From: Pseudomonas sp. FP2196
Lineage (GTDB): Bacteria > Pseudomonadota > Gammaproteobacteria > Pseudomonadales > Pseudomonadaceae
NCBI RefSeq assembly: GCF_030687715.1
Contig: NZ_CP117445.1
Location: forward strand, 802,501-866,500
Direction of reading: 5' to 3'
DNA: 64,000 nucleotides
Below are positions 13,452-20,144 of the stretch, piece by piece. Position 1 is the stretch's first letter; the number at the start of each line of letters is the position of its first letter. The notes beneath the pieces are model-generated. The model did no database searches and was not told where the DNA came from. It saw only the letters and a program-made list of their open reading frames with translations. The position numbers and the translations under genes were made by a program.

Positions 13452-14027
13452 ATGAAGGTGACTGTCTGGGCGACGGAGCGCGTGTTTCGCTGCAAGCACG
13501 CAGTGCTTGTCGGTCTGCTCTGGTTGTTGACGGGCGTAGCCGTCGCGCAATCGCAAGCGCCGGTCGGCATGGCCGAACAACGGGCAAAATCTGTTACCCA
13601 AGTCGTTCTTGGCATCCTCAGTTACGCACGCTGGCCGGTGGAACCTGCGCAACTGCGCCTGTGTATCGTCGGCCCGACCGAATACACCGATGACCTGGTC
13701 AAAGGCACCACTCAAGCGACCGGCCGGCCAGTGGCCGTGCGCCGACTGCTGGCCGACAACCCTGCCATCATCAGCGAATGCGATGCGGTGTACATCGGCA
13801 AAATCACGGCGGATGAACGCAGTCGCCTGTTTACCTCATTGATTGGCCATCCGGTGCTGAGCATCAGTGAAAGTGACGATCAGTGCACGGTTGGCAGTCT
13901 GTTCTGCCTGCGGGTGGGTGATGAACAGGTGTCTTTCGAAGTCAATCTCGACTCCGTCGCCCGCAGCGGTGTGCGCATTCACCCAAGCGTGCTGCAGTTG
14001 TCGCGCCGCAAACCGGCGGCTCCATGA
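13452..14027 (+). CDS. yfiR: YfiR-family periplasmic repressor of YfiN
   Basis: YfiR is a small periplasmic protein that holds the diguanylate cyclase YfiN inactive; its redox-sensitive fold links envelope state to c-di-GMP. The 191-residue product has a hydrophobic signal segment (VLVGLLWLLTGVAVAQ) at about residues 18-33. It also has four cysteines (LRLC, SEC, DDQC, LFC) spaced like the two disulfide pairs known in P. aeruginosa YfiR. I set the start at MKVTVWATERV with an AAGAGA site upstream. An upstream in-frame ATG at 13404 lacks a ribosome site. The stop overlaps yfiN as ATGA, so the system is transcribed as yfiRNB. Confidence 0.92.
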   Translation: MKVTVWATERVFRCKHAVLVGLLWLLTGVAVAQSQAPVGMAEQRAKSVTQVVLGILSYARWPVEPAQLRLCIVGPTEYTDDLVKGTTQATGRPVAVRRLLADNPAIISECDAVYIGKITADERSRLFTSLIGHPVLSISESDDQCTVGSLFCLRVGDEQVSFEVNLDSVARSGVRIHPSVLQLSRRKPAAP

Positions 14028-15292
14028 AACTGTTCAGTTCCAAAATCCGCCCGACCCTGGGCTCGGTCATCGGTCGCGGGCATTTGATTGTTGCGCTGGT
14101 GGCCGTGGCTATGGCCAGTGTCTCGTTGACCCTGCTGGGGGTTCTGGCGCTACGGGTTTACGCCGATCACAACTTGCACCTGATCGCCCGCTCGATCAGT
14201 TACACCGTCGAAGCGGCAGTAGTGTTCAACGACAAGTCTGCTGCGACTGAAGCACTGGCGCTGATCGCCTCCACCGAGGAGGTGGCCGATGCCCAGGTGC
14301 TCGATGCCAAGGGCCAGTTGCTCGCACGTTGGCAGCGACCGGAAAACGGTCTGTTCTCCGAGCTGGAAATGCAGGTCACCCGTGCCCTTCTGGAAAAACC
14401 GGTCAGCCTGCCGATCGTGCATCAGGATCGCGAAATCGGGCGCGTCCTGCTCACCGGTCACGGCGGCAGTCTGATGCGTTTTCTGCTCAGCGGTCTGGCA
14501 GGGATCATCCTCTGTACCGCGGTCAGTGCCTGGGTCGCGCTCTATCTGGCGCGTCGGCAACTGCGCGGCATTACCGGCCCGCTGCGCAGCCTCGCTGCTG
14601 TGGCCCACGCAGCCCGCAGTGAACGAGCGCTGGACCGTCGCGTGCCACCCGCGCAGATCGCCGAACTCGACAACCTCGGCAACGACTTCAATGCCTTGCT
14701 CGACGAGCTCGAGTCCTGGCAAACCCACCTGAAAAACGAAAACGAAACGCTCGCCCACCAGGCCAGTCACGACAGTCTGACCGGGTTGCCGAACCGCGCC
14801 TTTTTCGAGGGCCGCTTGATTCGCGCGCTGCGTAATGCCAGCAAGCTCAATGAGCGTGTTGCGGTGCTGTTTCTCGACAGCGATCGCTTCAAAGGCATTA
14901 ACGATAATTTCGGTCATGCCGCCGGTGACGCGGTGTTGGTGGCGATCGCCAGTCGGGTGCGAGCGCAATTGCGTGAGGACGATCTGGTGGCGCGGCTGGG
15001 GGGGGACGAGTTCGCCGTGTTGCTCACTCCGCTGCACAAGATCGAAGACGCCGAGCGCATCGCCGACAAGATTCTGGCCAGCATGGACACGCCCATCGAG
15101 CTACCGGACGAGTCGAGTGTCGTGACGTCGCTCAGTATCGGCATTGCGGTTTACCCCGATCATGGCGCTACGCCGGGCGGCTTGCTCAATGCTGCCGATG
15201 CGGCGATGTATCAAGCCAAACGCTTGTCGCGCGGCGCCCAATTCACGGCCGGGTCGGAGCACCCGGTCGTTCCCGTGCCATCCAGGAGCTGA
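14024..15292 (+). CDS. yfiN: Diguanylate cyclase YfiN (TpbB)
   Basis: YfiN makes c-di-GMP from two GTP and promotes attachment and biofilm when released from YfiR. The 422-residue protein has a transmembrane helix near residues 20-45, a periplasmic sensor region, a second helix near 150-175, a HAMP linker and a GGDEF domain from about residue 250. The catalytic motif GGDEF is intact at residues 326-330. An RxxD motif (R317-E-D-D320) lies five residues before it, the position of a product-inhibition I-site. The metal/substrate segment DSDRFKGIND is also intact. It overlaps both neighbours, which fits a coupled three-gene operon. Confidence 0.94.
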   Translation: MKLFSSKIRPTLGSVIGRGHLIVALVAVAMASVSLTLLGVLALRVYADHNLHLIARSISYTVEAAVVFNDKSAATEALALIASTEEVADAQVLDAKGQLLARWQRPENGLFSELEMQVTRALLEKPVSLPIVHQDREIGRVLLTGHGGSLMRFLLSGLAGIILCTAVSAWVALYLARRQLRGITGPLRSLAAVAHAARSERALDRRVPPAQIAELDNLGNDFNALLDELESWQTHLKNENETLAHQASHDSLTGLPNRAFFEGRLIRALRNASKLNERVAVLFLDSDRFKGINDNFGHAAGDAVLVAIASRVRAQLREDDLVARLGGDEFAVLLTPLHKIEDAERIADKILASMDTPIELPDESSVVTSLSIGIAVYPDHGATPGGLLNAADAAMYQAKRLSRGAQFTAGSEHPVVPVPSRS

Positions 15293-15792
15293 TGCCCGTG
15301 TTCACACTATCCATTCGATTTTTTTCCGCCCTGCTGTTGATGGCCGCGCTGGCCATGACCGGTTGCCAGACCGCCCCGCCAAAAGGCCTCACCCCGGCGC
15401 AAGTCGCTGTGCTCAAACAACAAGGCTTTGAAATGACGGATGAGGGCTGGGAGTTTGGCCTGTCCGGCAAAGTGTTGTTCGGTAGCGACGTCGAAAGCCT
15501 GAATACTCAGAGCAGCGAGATCGTCGAGCGCATCGGCAAGGCGTTGTTGGGCGTCGGCATCGAGCGCGTGCGGGTCGACGGCCACACCGATGCCTCGGGC
15601 AAGGAAACCTACAATCAGCAACTGTCGCTGCGCCGAGCCAAAAGCGTTGCCAAAGTGCTGGGCACGGTCGGCATGAAGCAAGAGAACATTCAACTGCAAG
15701 GTCTGGGCAGCAGCGAACCGGTGGCCTCCAACGACACCCCAGAGGGCCGCACGGAAAACCGCCGGGTATCGATTGTGGTCAGCGCCGATTAA
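15292..15792 (+). CDS. yfiB: OmpA-like outer-membrane lipoprotein YfiB
   Basis: YfiB sits in the outer membrane and binds peptidoglycan; it sequesters YfiR and so activates YfiN. The 166-residue product has a lipoprotein signal ending LAMTGC with the lipidated cysteine at residue 25. An OmpA-type peptidoglycan-binding domain follows, with the segments VDGHTDASGKETYNQQLSLRR and GRTENRRV. Its start overlaps the yfiN stop (TGATG). Its stop codon overlaps, on the other strand, the stop of a displaced LysR gene end (15789-15791), a relic of the gene order before the mobile element inserted. Confidence 0.93.
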   Translation: MPVFTLSIRFFSALLLMAALAMTGCQTAPPKGLTPAQVAVLKQQGFEMTDEGWEFGLSGKVLFGSDVESLNTQSSEIVERIGKALLGVGIERVRVDGHTDASGKETYNQQLSLRRAKSVAKVLGTVGMKQENIQLQGLGSSEPVASNDTPEGRTENRRVSIVVSAD

Positions 15793-15927
15793 TCGGCGAA
15801 CTGCATCTCGCGGGTCTGCCCCATCAATAACCCCTGATTGCGCTCGGTCACCTCACGGATGTAATCCCACAACAACGTGATCCGCTTCAACTTGCGCAGA
15901 TCCTCCCGGCAGTACATCCAGAACTGC
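15789..15927 (-). pseudogene. Orphaned 3' end of the LysR gene (original chromosomal end)
   Basis: Read on the minus strand, this 139-bp piece encodes the original C-terminus of the LysR regulator now located at 22462-23409. The first 86 bp (15842-15927) are identical to that gene. The remainder continues in the same frame as RNQGLLMGQTREMQFAD followed by TAA. Integration of the mobile element separated it from the rest of the gene. It overlaps the yfiB stop by two bases, so the two genes were convergent and abutting before the insertion. Confidence 0.88.
15842..15927. repeat. Left attachment repeat (yfiB side), 86 bp
   Basis: This 86-bp sequence, beginning GCTCGGTCACCTCACGGATG and ending CATCCAGAACTGC, is identical base for base to 22515-22600 and in the same orientation. 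It lies just before the integrase start, the usual place for an att site. The crossover core must lie within it but cannot be narrowed from this sequence alone. Confidence 0.93.
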
Positions 15928-15970
15928 AAGTCAGTGAGGTCAATCCCAATGTTTACGGGGGCTGACCGCC

Positions 15971-17461
15971 ATGAAGACCCAATCCGAGCGCTCCACTGTT
16001 ACAACTGCTGTCACAAGTCTTGTGGTTCCTTTAAGGCCAACCACGAGGCTTGCGAAGCCCTACCACTACCGGCGTAACGGCATTTACTATCTGCGTCTGC
16101 GAGAAACTGGCAGCGTCTCTCAAACAGCCTCAGTTTCCCTTAAGACTACCGACAGAAAGGCCGCTATGGACGCTTCACGACGACTAGCCGAGACCATTAA
16201 GGCGTTTCACTTGGATCACCCTCAGGCGACTTGGCAGGAGCTGCGAGACCATCTGCTGTGGGTCGCTGAGAATCTCTTATCGGCAGCCCACGATGTGCAC
16301 TCCTTGCGTGACTGGGGCGACCTCTATGAGGACGTCAGGACAAATCTTACGGAGATCGCTGCAACGATGCCGCTGAGTGTCGATCAGCATGAACATGTAG
16401 CGAGAGCGAAGAAGGTGATGGATGCCGCTCAGGTGCGCCTACAGGGTGACTCAGTACCTCTTGTGGAGATCATCCGGGAGCTTGAGGACGACCAGTTGAA
16501 TGCAGGTGAGGCCGTCCCTCTGTCTCTATCTGTATTACCGACGGCAATGACCTTCGAGACTCTTTCAGGCCTCTATCTGGCTGACCGGGGGCAGGATCAG
16601 AAGGCTTCAACCTTGAAGGAGACCAAGTTGTGTCATGGCTTGTTGTCGTCCCAACTGGGAAGCCTCGATCTCAGAAACCACACAAGGGCTGATCTTGTAG
16701 CTTTGCGTGATCGCCTTTCGCAGGGACGGATGCCCTCGACGGTGAATAAGTTGATCGTGAAGCTCTCAGCTGTACTCGCTTGGGCTGTGGAAAACGGTCA
16801 TTTGGCGAAGGCATACGACAAGAAACTCAAGCTCACGAAAGGCCTTGAGTCCACCCGTAAGGCTTTCTCTCAGGCTCAAGTGGGCAAGGTGATGGAATAC
16901 GCTAATAGCCTCTCAGAAACCTCATGGAAGCGCTGGCTGCTCAGCCTAGGAGTCATCACGGGTGGCCGTCTTAATGAAATCTCTCAGCTCACCACGAGGG
17001 ACATTCAGACCCTTGAGTCTGGAGTTGTTGCCATCCACATCAATGAGGTTGGCGAAGGGAAGTCCATTAAGAACAAACGTAGTGAACGACTGGTGCCATT
17101 GACTGATGGAGCCTATGGGTTCGACCTTGCGGCGTTCCTTCGATATGTCGAGTCCTGTAAGGGAAGTGAGCCAAAGTCACTGGCTCAGATTGGGTACAAA
17201 ACAGCTGGTGAATGGGCGAATCAACAAGCGATCCCTGCGGCTCTTGAAGAAGATCACACGGCGGGTCTCACTTTTCACTCACTGCGACATTCGTTGGCCT
17301 CTTTGATGCAGGTGAAAGGTGTTCCTACAGTCCACGCTCAGGCTGTTATGGGACACGCCTCGGGCACTATCACGTTTGACACCTACGGCTCAGGTGTTCC
17401 TGTGGAGGTTGTCGCTGAGATGCTCCGTGGCTTATTTGAAGGGGGCTTTGAGGGGCGCTGA
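15971..17461 (+). CDS. Tyrosine recombinase / phage-type integrase
   Basis: This enzyme should integrate and excise the element at the LysR-gene att site. The 496-residue protein has a long N-terminal region with an arm-binding/SAM-like part and a C-terminal catalytic domain with all expected residues: R333 (GGRLNE), H436 and R439 (HSLRHS), H462 (MGHAS) and the nucleophile Y472 (FDTYG). It starts 43 bp inside the left repeat. The first codons contain two GTTACAA/GTCACAA repeats that may be integrase arm sites, so the protein could affect its own expression. No strong ribosome site precedes the ATG at 15971, so a slightly later start is possible. Confidence 0.93.
   Translation: MKTQSERSTVTTAVTSLVVPLRPTTRLAKPYHYRRNGIYYLRLRETGSVSQTASVSLKTTDRKAAMDASRRLAETIKAFHLDHPQATWQELRDHLLWVAENLLSAAHDVHSLRDWGDLYEDVRTNLTEIAATMPLSVDQHEHVARAKKVMDAAQVRLQGDSVPLVEIIRELEDDQLNAGEAVPLSLSVLPTAMTFETLSGLYLADRGQDQKASTLKETKLCHGLLSSQLGSLDLRNHTRADLVALRDRLSQGRMPSTVNKLIVKLSAVLAWAVENGHLAKAYDKKLKLTKGLESTRKAFSQAQVGKVMEYANSLSETSWKRWLLSLGVITGGRLNEISQLTTRDIQTLESGVVAIHINEVGEGKSIKNKRSERLVPLTDGAYGFDLAAFLRYVESCKGSEPKSLAQIGYKTAGEWANQQAIPAALEEDHTAGLTFHSLRHSLASLMQVKGVPTVHAQAVMGHASGTITFDTYGSGVPVEVVAEMLRGLFEGGFEGR
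15998..16016 (+). promoter_or_regulatory. Putative left integrase arm-type sites
   Basis: GTTACAA (15998-16004) and GTCACAA (16010-16016) lie exactly 12 bp apart. The same GTCACAA motif occurs three times at 12-bp spacing near the right end (22371-22401). Same-orientation, evenly spaced short motifs near both ends of an element are typical of arm-type binding sites of tyrosine integrases. The role is inferred. Confidence 0.5.
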
Positions 17462-17474
17462 GTTCTTAACAAAA

Positions 17475-17507
17475 GTGCGTCAGTAGAATTGCTGCTATCT
17501 GACGCAC
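17475..17507 (-). terminator. Terminator between integrase and the minus-strand small gene
   Basis: A perfect 9-bp stem, GTGCGTCAG pairing with CTGACGCAC, is followed on the minus strand by TTTTGTT. It therefore terminates transcription coming from the minus-strand gene at 17521-17766 and may also weaken read-through from the integrase. Confidence 0.75.
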
Positions 17508-17520
17508 TCGCCTAGCTGAA

Positions 17521-17766
17521 TCATTCTCCGGCAGTATTAGTGCCGACGTTCAGGCGCCATTGCACCGGGCCTTGAAGTACTGAGTGCTGGTGATGGTTTT
17601 GAGGTGGGAATGGATCACCGCCGTTTGATGTGATCTCTTTTCTACATCCAGTGCAGCGGTAAATGCCAGATGCTGGAACGATCTGTCCGGGGCCAAATAT
17701 TTGGTTCCAAATCGCTGTTGGATTGTCAGCCAGCGTTAACGATGAGGTTGCGATGTACCACGCCAT
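17521..17766 (-). CDS. Small protein with CxxC and a His-rich PPQNHHQH segment, unknown function
   Basis: The 81-residue protein starts MAWYIATSS. I chose this start because GGAGAG lies just upstream, and a longer frame to 17838 has no such site. It contains GIYRCTGCRKEIT and, 13 residues later, PPQNHHQH; the two cysteines and nearby histidines could bind a metal. I do not recognise a characterised family with certainty. It is the only minus-strand gene of the element, convergent to the integrase, and ends at a good terminator. It is therefore transcribed independently of the putative phage-driven genes to its right, perhaps in the integrated state. Confidence 0.65.
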   Translation of the reverse strand: MAWYIATSSLTLADNPTAIWNQIFGPGQIVPASGIYRCTGCRKEITSNGGDPFPPQNHHQHSVLQGPVQWRLNVGTNTAGE

Positions 17767-18045
17767 AGTTTCTCTCCATGCGAATGAGCGTTGTGCCACA
17801 CCAGCATAGGCTATCTGGGAGAAGGCAAGATTGTTCAAAGTCGAACGTGCATTCGCTTTCAGGGGGCTGCTCGAACACTCTTCAACTTTCCTTCCAAGAC
17901 CGGCAATTTGGCGCGAAGCCGTTAACTAATAGGATTGCTGCGGGCGTGAACGCGATTTGAACGATCCGTTCACTCCTGGCCTTTCCGCGTGAACTAAGAG
18001 GCTACGGGTTTATGGTCTCGAAGGGTAGGAAACTGGTCGTAGGAT

Positions 18046-18068
18046 TTAAACCCCTCACTATGGCTACA
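18046..18068 (+). promoter_or_regulatory. Promoter-like site for a T7-family (gh-1-type) phage RNA polymerase, copy 1
   Basis: The site contains CCCCTCACTATGGCTACA preceded by TTAAA. Against the gh-1 phage promoter consensus as I remember it (TAAAAA, then CCCTCACTRTGGC, then HSCM), 20 of 23 positions agree. It also resembles the T3 promoter core CCCTCACTAAAGGG. The site ends 22 bp before the AGGAGG site of the HNH gene, so a phage RNA polymerase starting here would transcribe that gene and probably those beyond it. No comparable site was noticed elsewhere in the window. Confidence 0.7.
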
Positions 18069-18102
18069 GACACACAACCCTACCCAGCTCAGGAGGCCAA
18101 CC

Positions 18103-18768
18103 ATGACCACTGCATCGAAAATCAAGCTTCAAGGCACCAACGTATCCGTATGCCTATTACCACCTATAGATATCCTTGAGACCCGCTATAAGCTCAGCGA
18201 CGACCATGAGGGCATCGTGGCGCGATCCTTCAAGCTCATTCCCGGCAAGACTCGCAGGGGAACCGAAGAGGGCGCCCCTGTGGGCACCTATTCCAATAGC
18301 TCGCTACGGCAGCAGGTTGAAGTAACTTGGATGGACGAAGACACGAAACACAAAGTCCGCGTTCAGAAATCCCGCATTGTTTATCGAATGGCTCATGGTG
18401 AATTTGATGAGTCTTTGGTTATTGACCATATCGACGGTAACCCGAATAACAATCATCCAAGTAATCTCCGACCGCTGAGCTATCACGAAAACTTCGGTAA
18501 CCGTGCATCTGCTCTTAAAGAAAAGTACCCAAAGAAGGATCCTCATCTTCCTACTGGTGTCACCCGTGATTACAAATTCACCTCAGGCGTTCGGTATATT
18601 GGGAAGACAACAATTAGAGGCATCACCCATATGAACTACTTTGAGAATCCCCGTGCTGCCCAGCATTGGCTCGCTCAGGTAAAGAAGGATAATTTGGGTG
18701 ATACGGCTCGCAGGGATCCTCAAGGGTTCATCATTGGGGCACCTAATCGAGTGACTATCAGACAATAG
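18103..18768 (+). CDS. HNH endonuclease, resembling T7-type phage homing endonucleases
   Basis: This 221-residue protein has the HNH core VIDHIDGNPNNNHPSNL (residues 106-122, with D108, H109 and N117/N121 as the likely catalytic and structural positions), followed by LSYHENFGNRAS. This is the HNH_3 type, also seen in the T7 gp3.8/5.3/7.7 group, where the core reads IDHIDGNPLN. The C-terminal part (GVRYIGKTTIRG...NYFENPRAAQHWLAQV) looks like an AP2-like DNA-binding segment. An AGGAGG ribosome site lies at 18091-18096. It could be a homing nuclease, an interference nuclease against a helper phage, or a packaging-associated nuclease; the sequence does not decide between these. Confidence 0.82.
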   Translation: MTTASKIKLQGTNVSVCLLPPIDILETRYKLSDDHEGIVARSFKLIPGKTRRGTEEGAPVGTYSNSSLRQQVEVTWMDEDTKHKVRVQKSRIVYRMAHGEFDESLVIDHIDGNPNNNHPSNLRPLSYHENFGNRASALKEKYPKKDPHLPTGVTRDYKFTSGVRYIGKTTIRGITHMNYFENPRAAQHWLAQVKKDNLGDTARRDPQGFIIGAPNRVTIRQ

Positions 18769-18776
18769 CCCTATGG

Positions 18777-18799
18777 TCAGTATCCTCACTATGGCTACA
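18777..18799 (+). promoter_or_regulatory. Promoter-like site for a T7-family (gh-1-type) phage RNA polymerase, copy 2
   Basis: TCCTCACTATGGCTACACAG repeats the core of the first site (CCTCACTATGGCTACA identical), with a less conserved upstream part. It agrees with the gh-1 consensus as I recall it at about 18 of 23 positions. It lies nine bases after the HNH stop codon and upstream of the gene-poor region and the three downstream plus-strand genes. Confidence 0.62.
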
Positions 18800-19192
18800 C
18801 AGATTCCTACCGGGCATCACAACGTCCGACCAGAGACCACCGAGTGCCAAGCGCGACCAGATCGCCAACGCTCAACTGTCCCCGGTAAACAGACCTCGTG
18901 TCTGGCTTCAGTAGGAAGGAGCGAACATTGAAATTGCTGATCGTTAGTCGGTGCCTCTTGAGGGCATCGCTGGGAAGCCTTGCACGGGATTGGGGCCACC
19001 GTGTACTGCTCAATGTTCATGGGGGCCTTTAACTTAAAGATTCTAAAGATTACTCATTGAGTAACTCTGGTTATTATTCTTTAAATAAATCTTTGCTCTT
19101 GTCTTAAAGATCCTCTCAAGTTCTCTCTAAGTTAGGGATTGGTCTGCCGACCATGAGCATCCCATTCTTTCAGTTCGTCTCAAAGGAGGTCT
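18800..19192. other. Gene-poor region with TTAAAGAT-type repeats, possible cis-acting (packaging/replication) segment
   Basis: No convincing gene lies here. The right part (19031-19135) is AT-rich and holds CTTAAAGAT (19033-19041), CTAAAGAT (19043-19050), TCTTTAA (inverted, 19079-19085) and CTTAAAGAT (19103-19111). A perfect palindrome TTACTCA-T-TGAGTAA lies at 19050-19064. GAACATTG (18923) and CAATGTTC (19011) form a distant inverted repeat. T7-type phages have arrays of TAAAG-type repeats close to their genome ends, which makes a packaging or end-like function conceivable. That is inference only. Confidence 0.45.
18928..19032 (+). CDS. Possible 34-residue ORF with TTG start
   Basis: A TTG codon preceded by AGGAAGGAG opens a 34-codon frame reading LKLLIVSRCLLRASLGSLAR then DWGHRVLLNVHGGL. 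The ribosome site is good, but the frame is short and nothing is recognised in it. It may be chance within the gene-poor region. Confidence 0.2.
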   Translation: MKLLIVSRCLLRASLGSLARDWGHRVLLNVHGGL

Positions 19193-19495
19193 ATGCGATT
19201 CCACTTCAAACTTGATGGTCTCGATCATCAACGCCGTGAAATCTTGTTGTCCATCGAGTCGGCAATGACCGGACGATCCTCTACCGCTTTGTTCGATCTA
19301 AAAGCTCTCGATGTTTTCACGAACCGGCACCCTGAGAAAGCCAATGAGTTCGTCTCGGGCAAACTGGGAGCATTCCTAATGGAGTGCCTTGAGGCTCTCA
19401 TGGCTGCTACTGGTCTCGACCTGATCGCTCTTTACGGAGCAGTGAAGGGTGTTCCCGTTATCCTCAACGCTCGTCCCATAGCAGTCCAGCAATAA
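19193..19495 (+). CDS. Unknown 100-residue protein of the mobile element
   Basis: The start is supported by a near-perfect AAAGGAGG site (19182-19189) four bases before the ATG. The protein begins MRFHFKLDGLDHQRREILLS and is probably helical; it has no signal peptide or clear membrane segment and I recognise no motif. It is the first gene after the second gh-1-like promoter and the gene-poor region, and it precedes the charged-helix and capsid-like genes in the same direction. Confidence 0.7.
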   Translation: MRFHFKLDGLDHQRREILLSIESAMTGRSSTALFDLKALDVFTNRHPEKANEFVSGKLGAFLMECLEALMAATGLDLIALYGAVKGVPVILNARPIAVQQ

Positions 19496-19696
19496 CCAGT
19501 GTCGCCTCACTGGTGCCCTCAATGATGTCTCTCAGGTTCGCCATGTCCTGATCGACCATCAGCTTCAAATAACCAATCAAGAACCTATTCGTCAGTCTTG
19601 GAAGATGCCCACGCGGCTCCCTCCTTGCCGTCTTGTCGTGCGTGTCTATGGCGCCAAGACTGAACGAATGGGTCACCTCACAGGAGATCCAAATCA

Positions 19697-20092
19697 ATGA
19701 ATATCACCATCACTAAAGTCCTGAAGAACGAAGTAACTGTGTCGGGCCAGACCCTCAATCGTGAGTACGTCGAAAGCGTCATGTTGCCATTGCTGATGGC
19801 CCAGTGTGGCCGGAACAACGGCACCAAGTTTGGCGTTATCAAAGCCTTCGAGGAAGCCGGTTTGTCCCTCAAGGCCATCCAAGAGGACGCTCAGGTCTAC
19901 TTCATGACCAAGCGAGAGCAGAAAGAGACCCGTGAGCAACTCCAGCGAGAAGCTGACGAGCGTGCTGAGCGTTTACGCGAGCGGACTCCCCGCGAACTGG
20001 CCCAAGCGAAAGCTGAAAGAGAGGCCCGTGCTGCTGCCATCCGTGAACACGGTCGGAAAGTTTTGGCAGCTCGCTCACGTAATAACGGCTGA
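19697..20092 (+). CDS. Unknown 131-residue protein with a charged helical C-terminus, upstream of the capsid-like gene
   Basis: An AGGAGA site precedes the ATG. Residues 1-70 look globular (MNITITKVLKNEVTVSGQTL). Residues 73-131 are almost purely Arg/Lys/Glu/Gln/Ala and predicted as one long amphipathic or coiled-coil helix (KREQKETREQ...ERAERLRERT...AKAEREARAAAI). The gene lies 52 bp before a capsid-like gene, the place where many phages keep a scaffold or assembly gene, and charged helical tails suit such a role. No homology to a named scaffold is recognised, so this is a positional guess. Confidence 0.7.
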   Translation: MNITITKVLKNEVTVSGQTLNREYVESVMLPLLMAQCGRNNGTKFGVIKAFEEAGLSLKAIQEDAQVYFMTKREQKETREQLQREADERAERLRERTPRELAQAKAEREARAAAIREHGRKVLAARSRNNG

Positions 20093-20144
20093 CTAATCCA
20101 CCCCTTGCGCGACTAACCACTAACTAATTCAGGAGAACATTTCA

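Noticed and set aside
19502..19524. A possible third phage-type promoter (CGCCTCACTGGTGCC)
   Set aside because: Only about 13 of 23 positions agree with the recalled consensus and the TRTGGC core is broken; too weak to call.
19464..19697. A 77-codon minus-strand frame between two element genes
   Set aside because: It opposes the direction of its neighbours, has no ribosome site and overlaps the 19193 gene.
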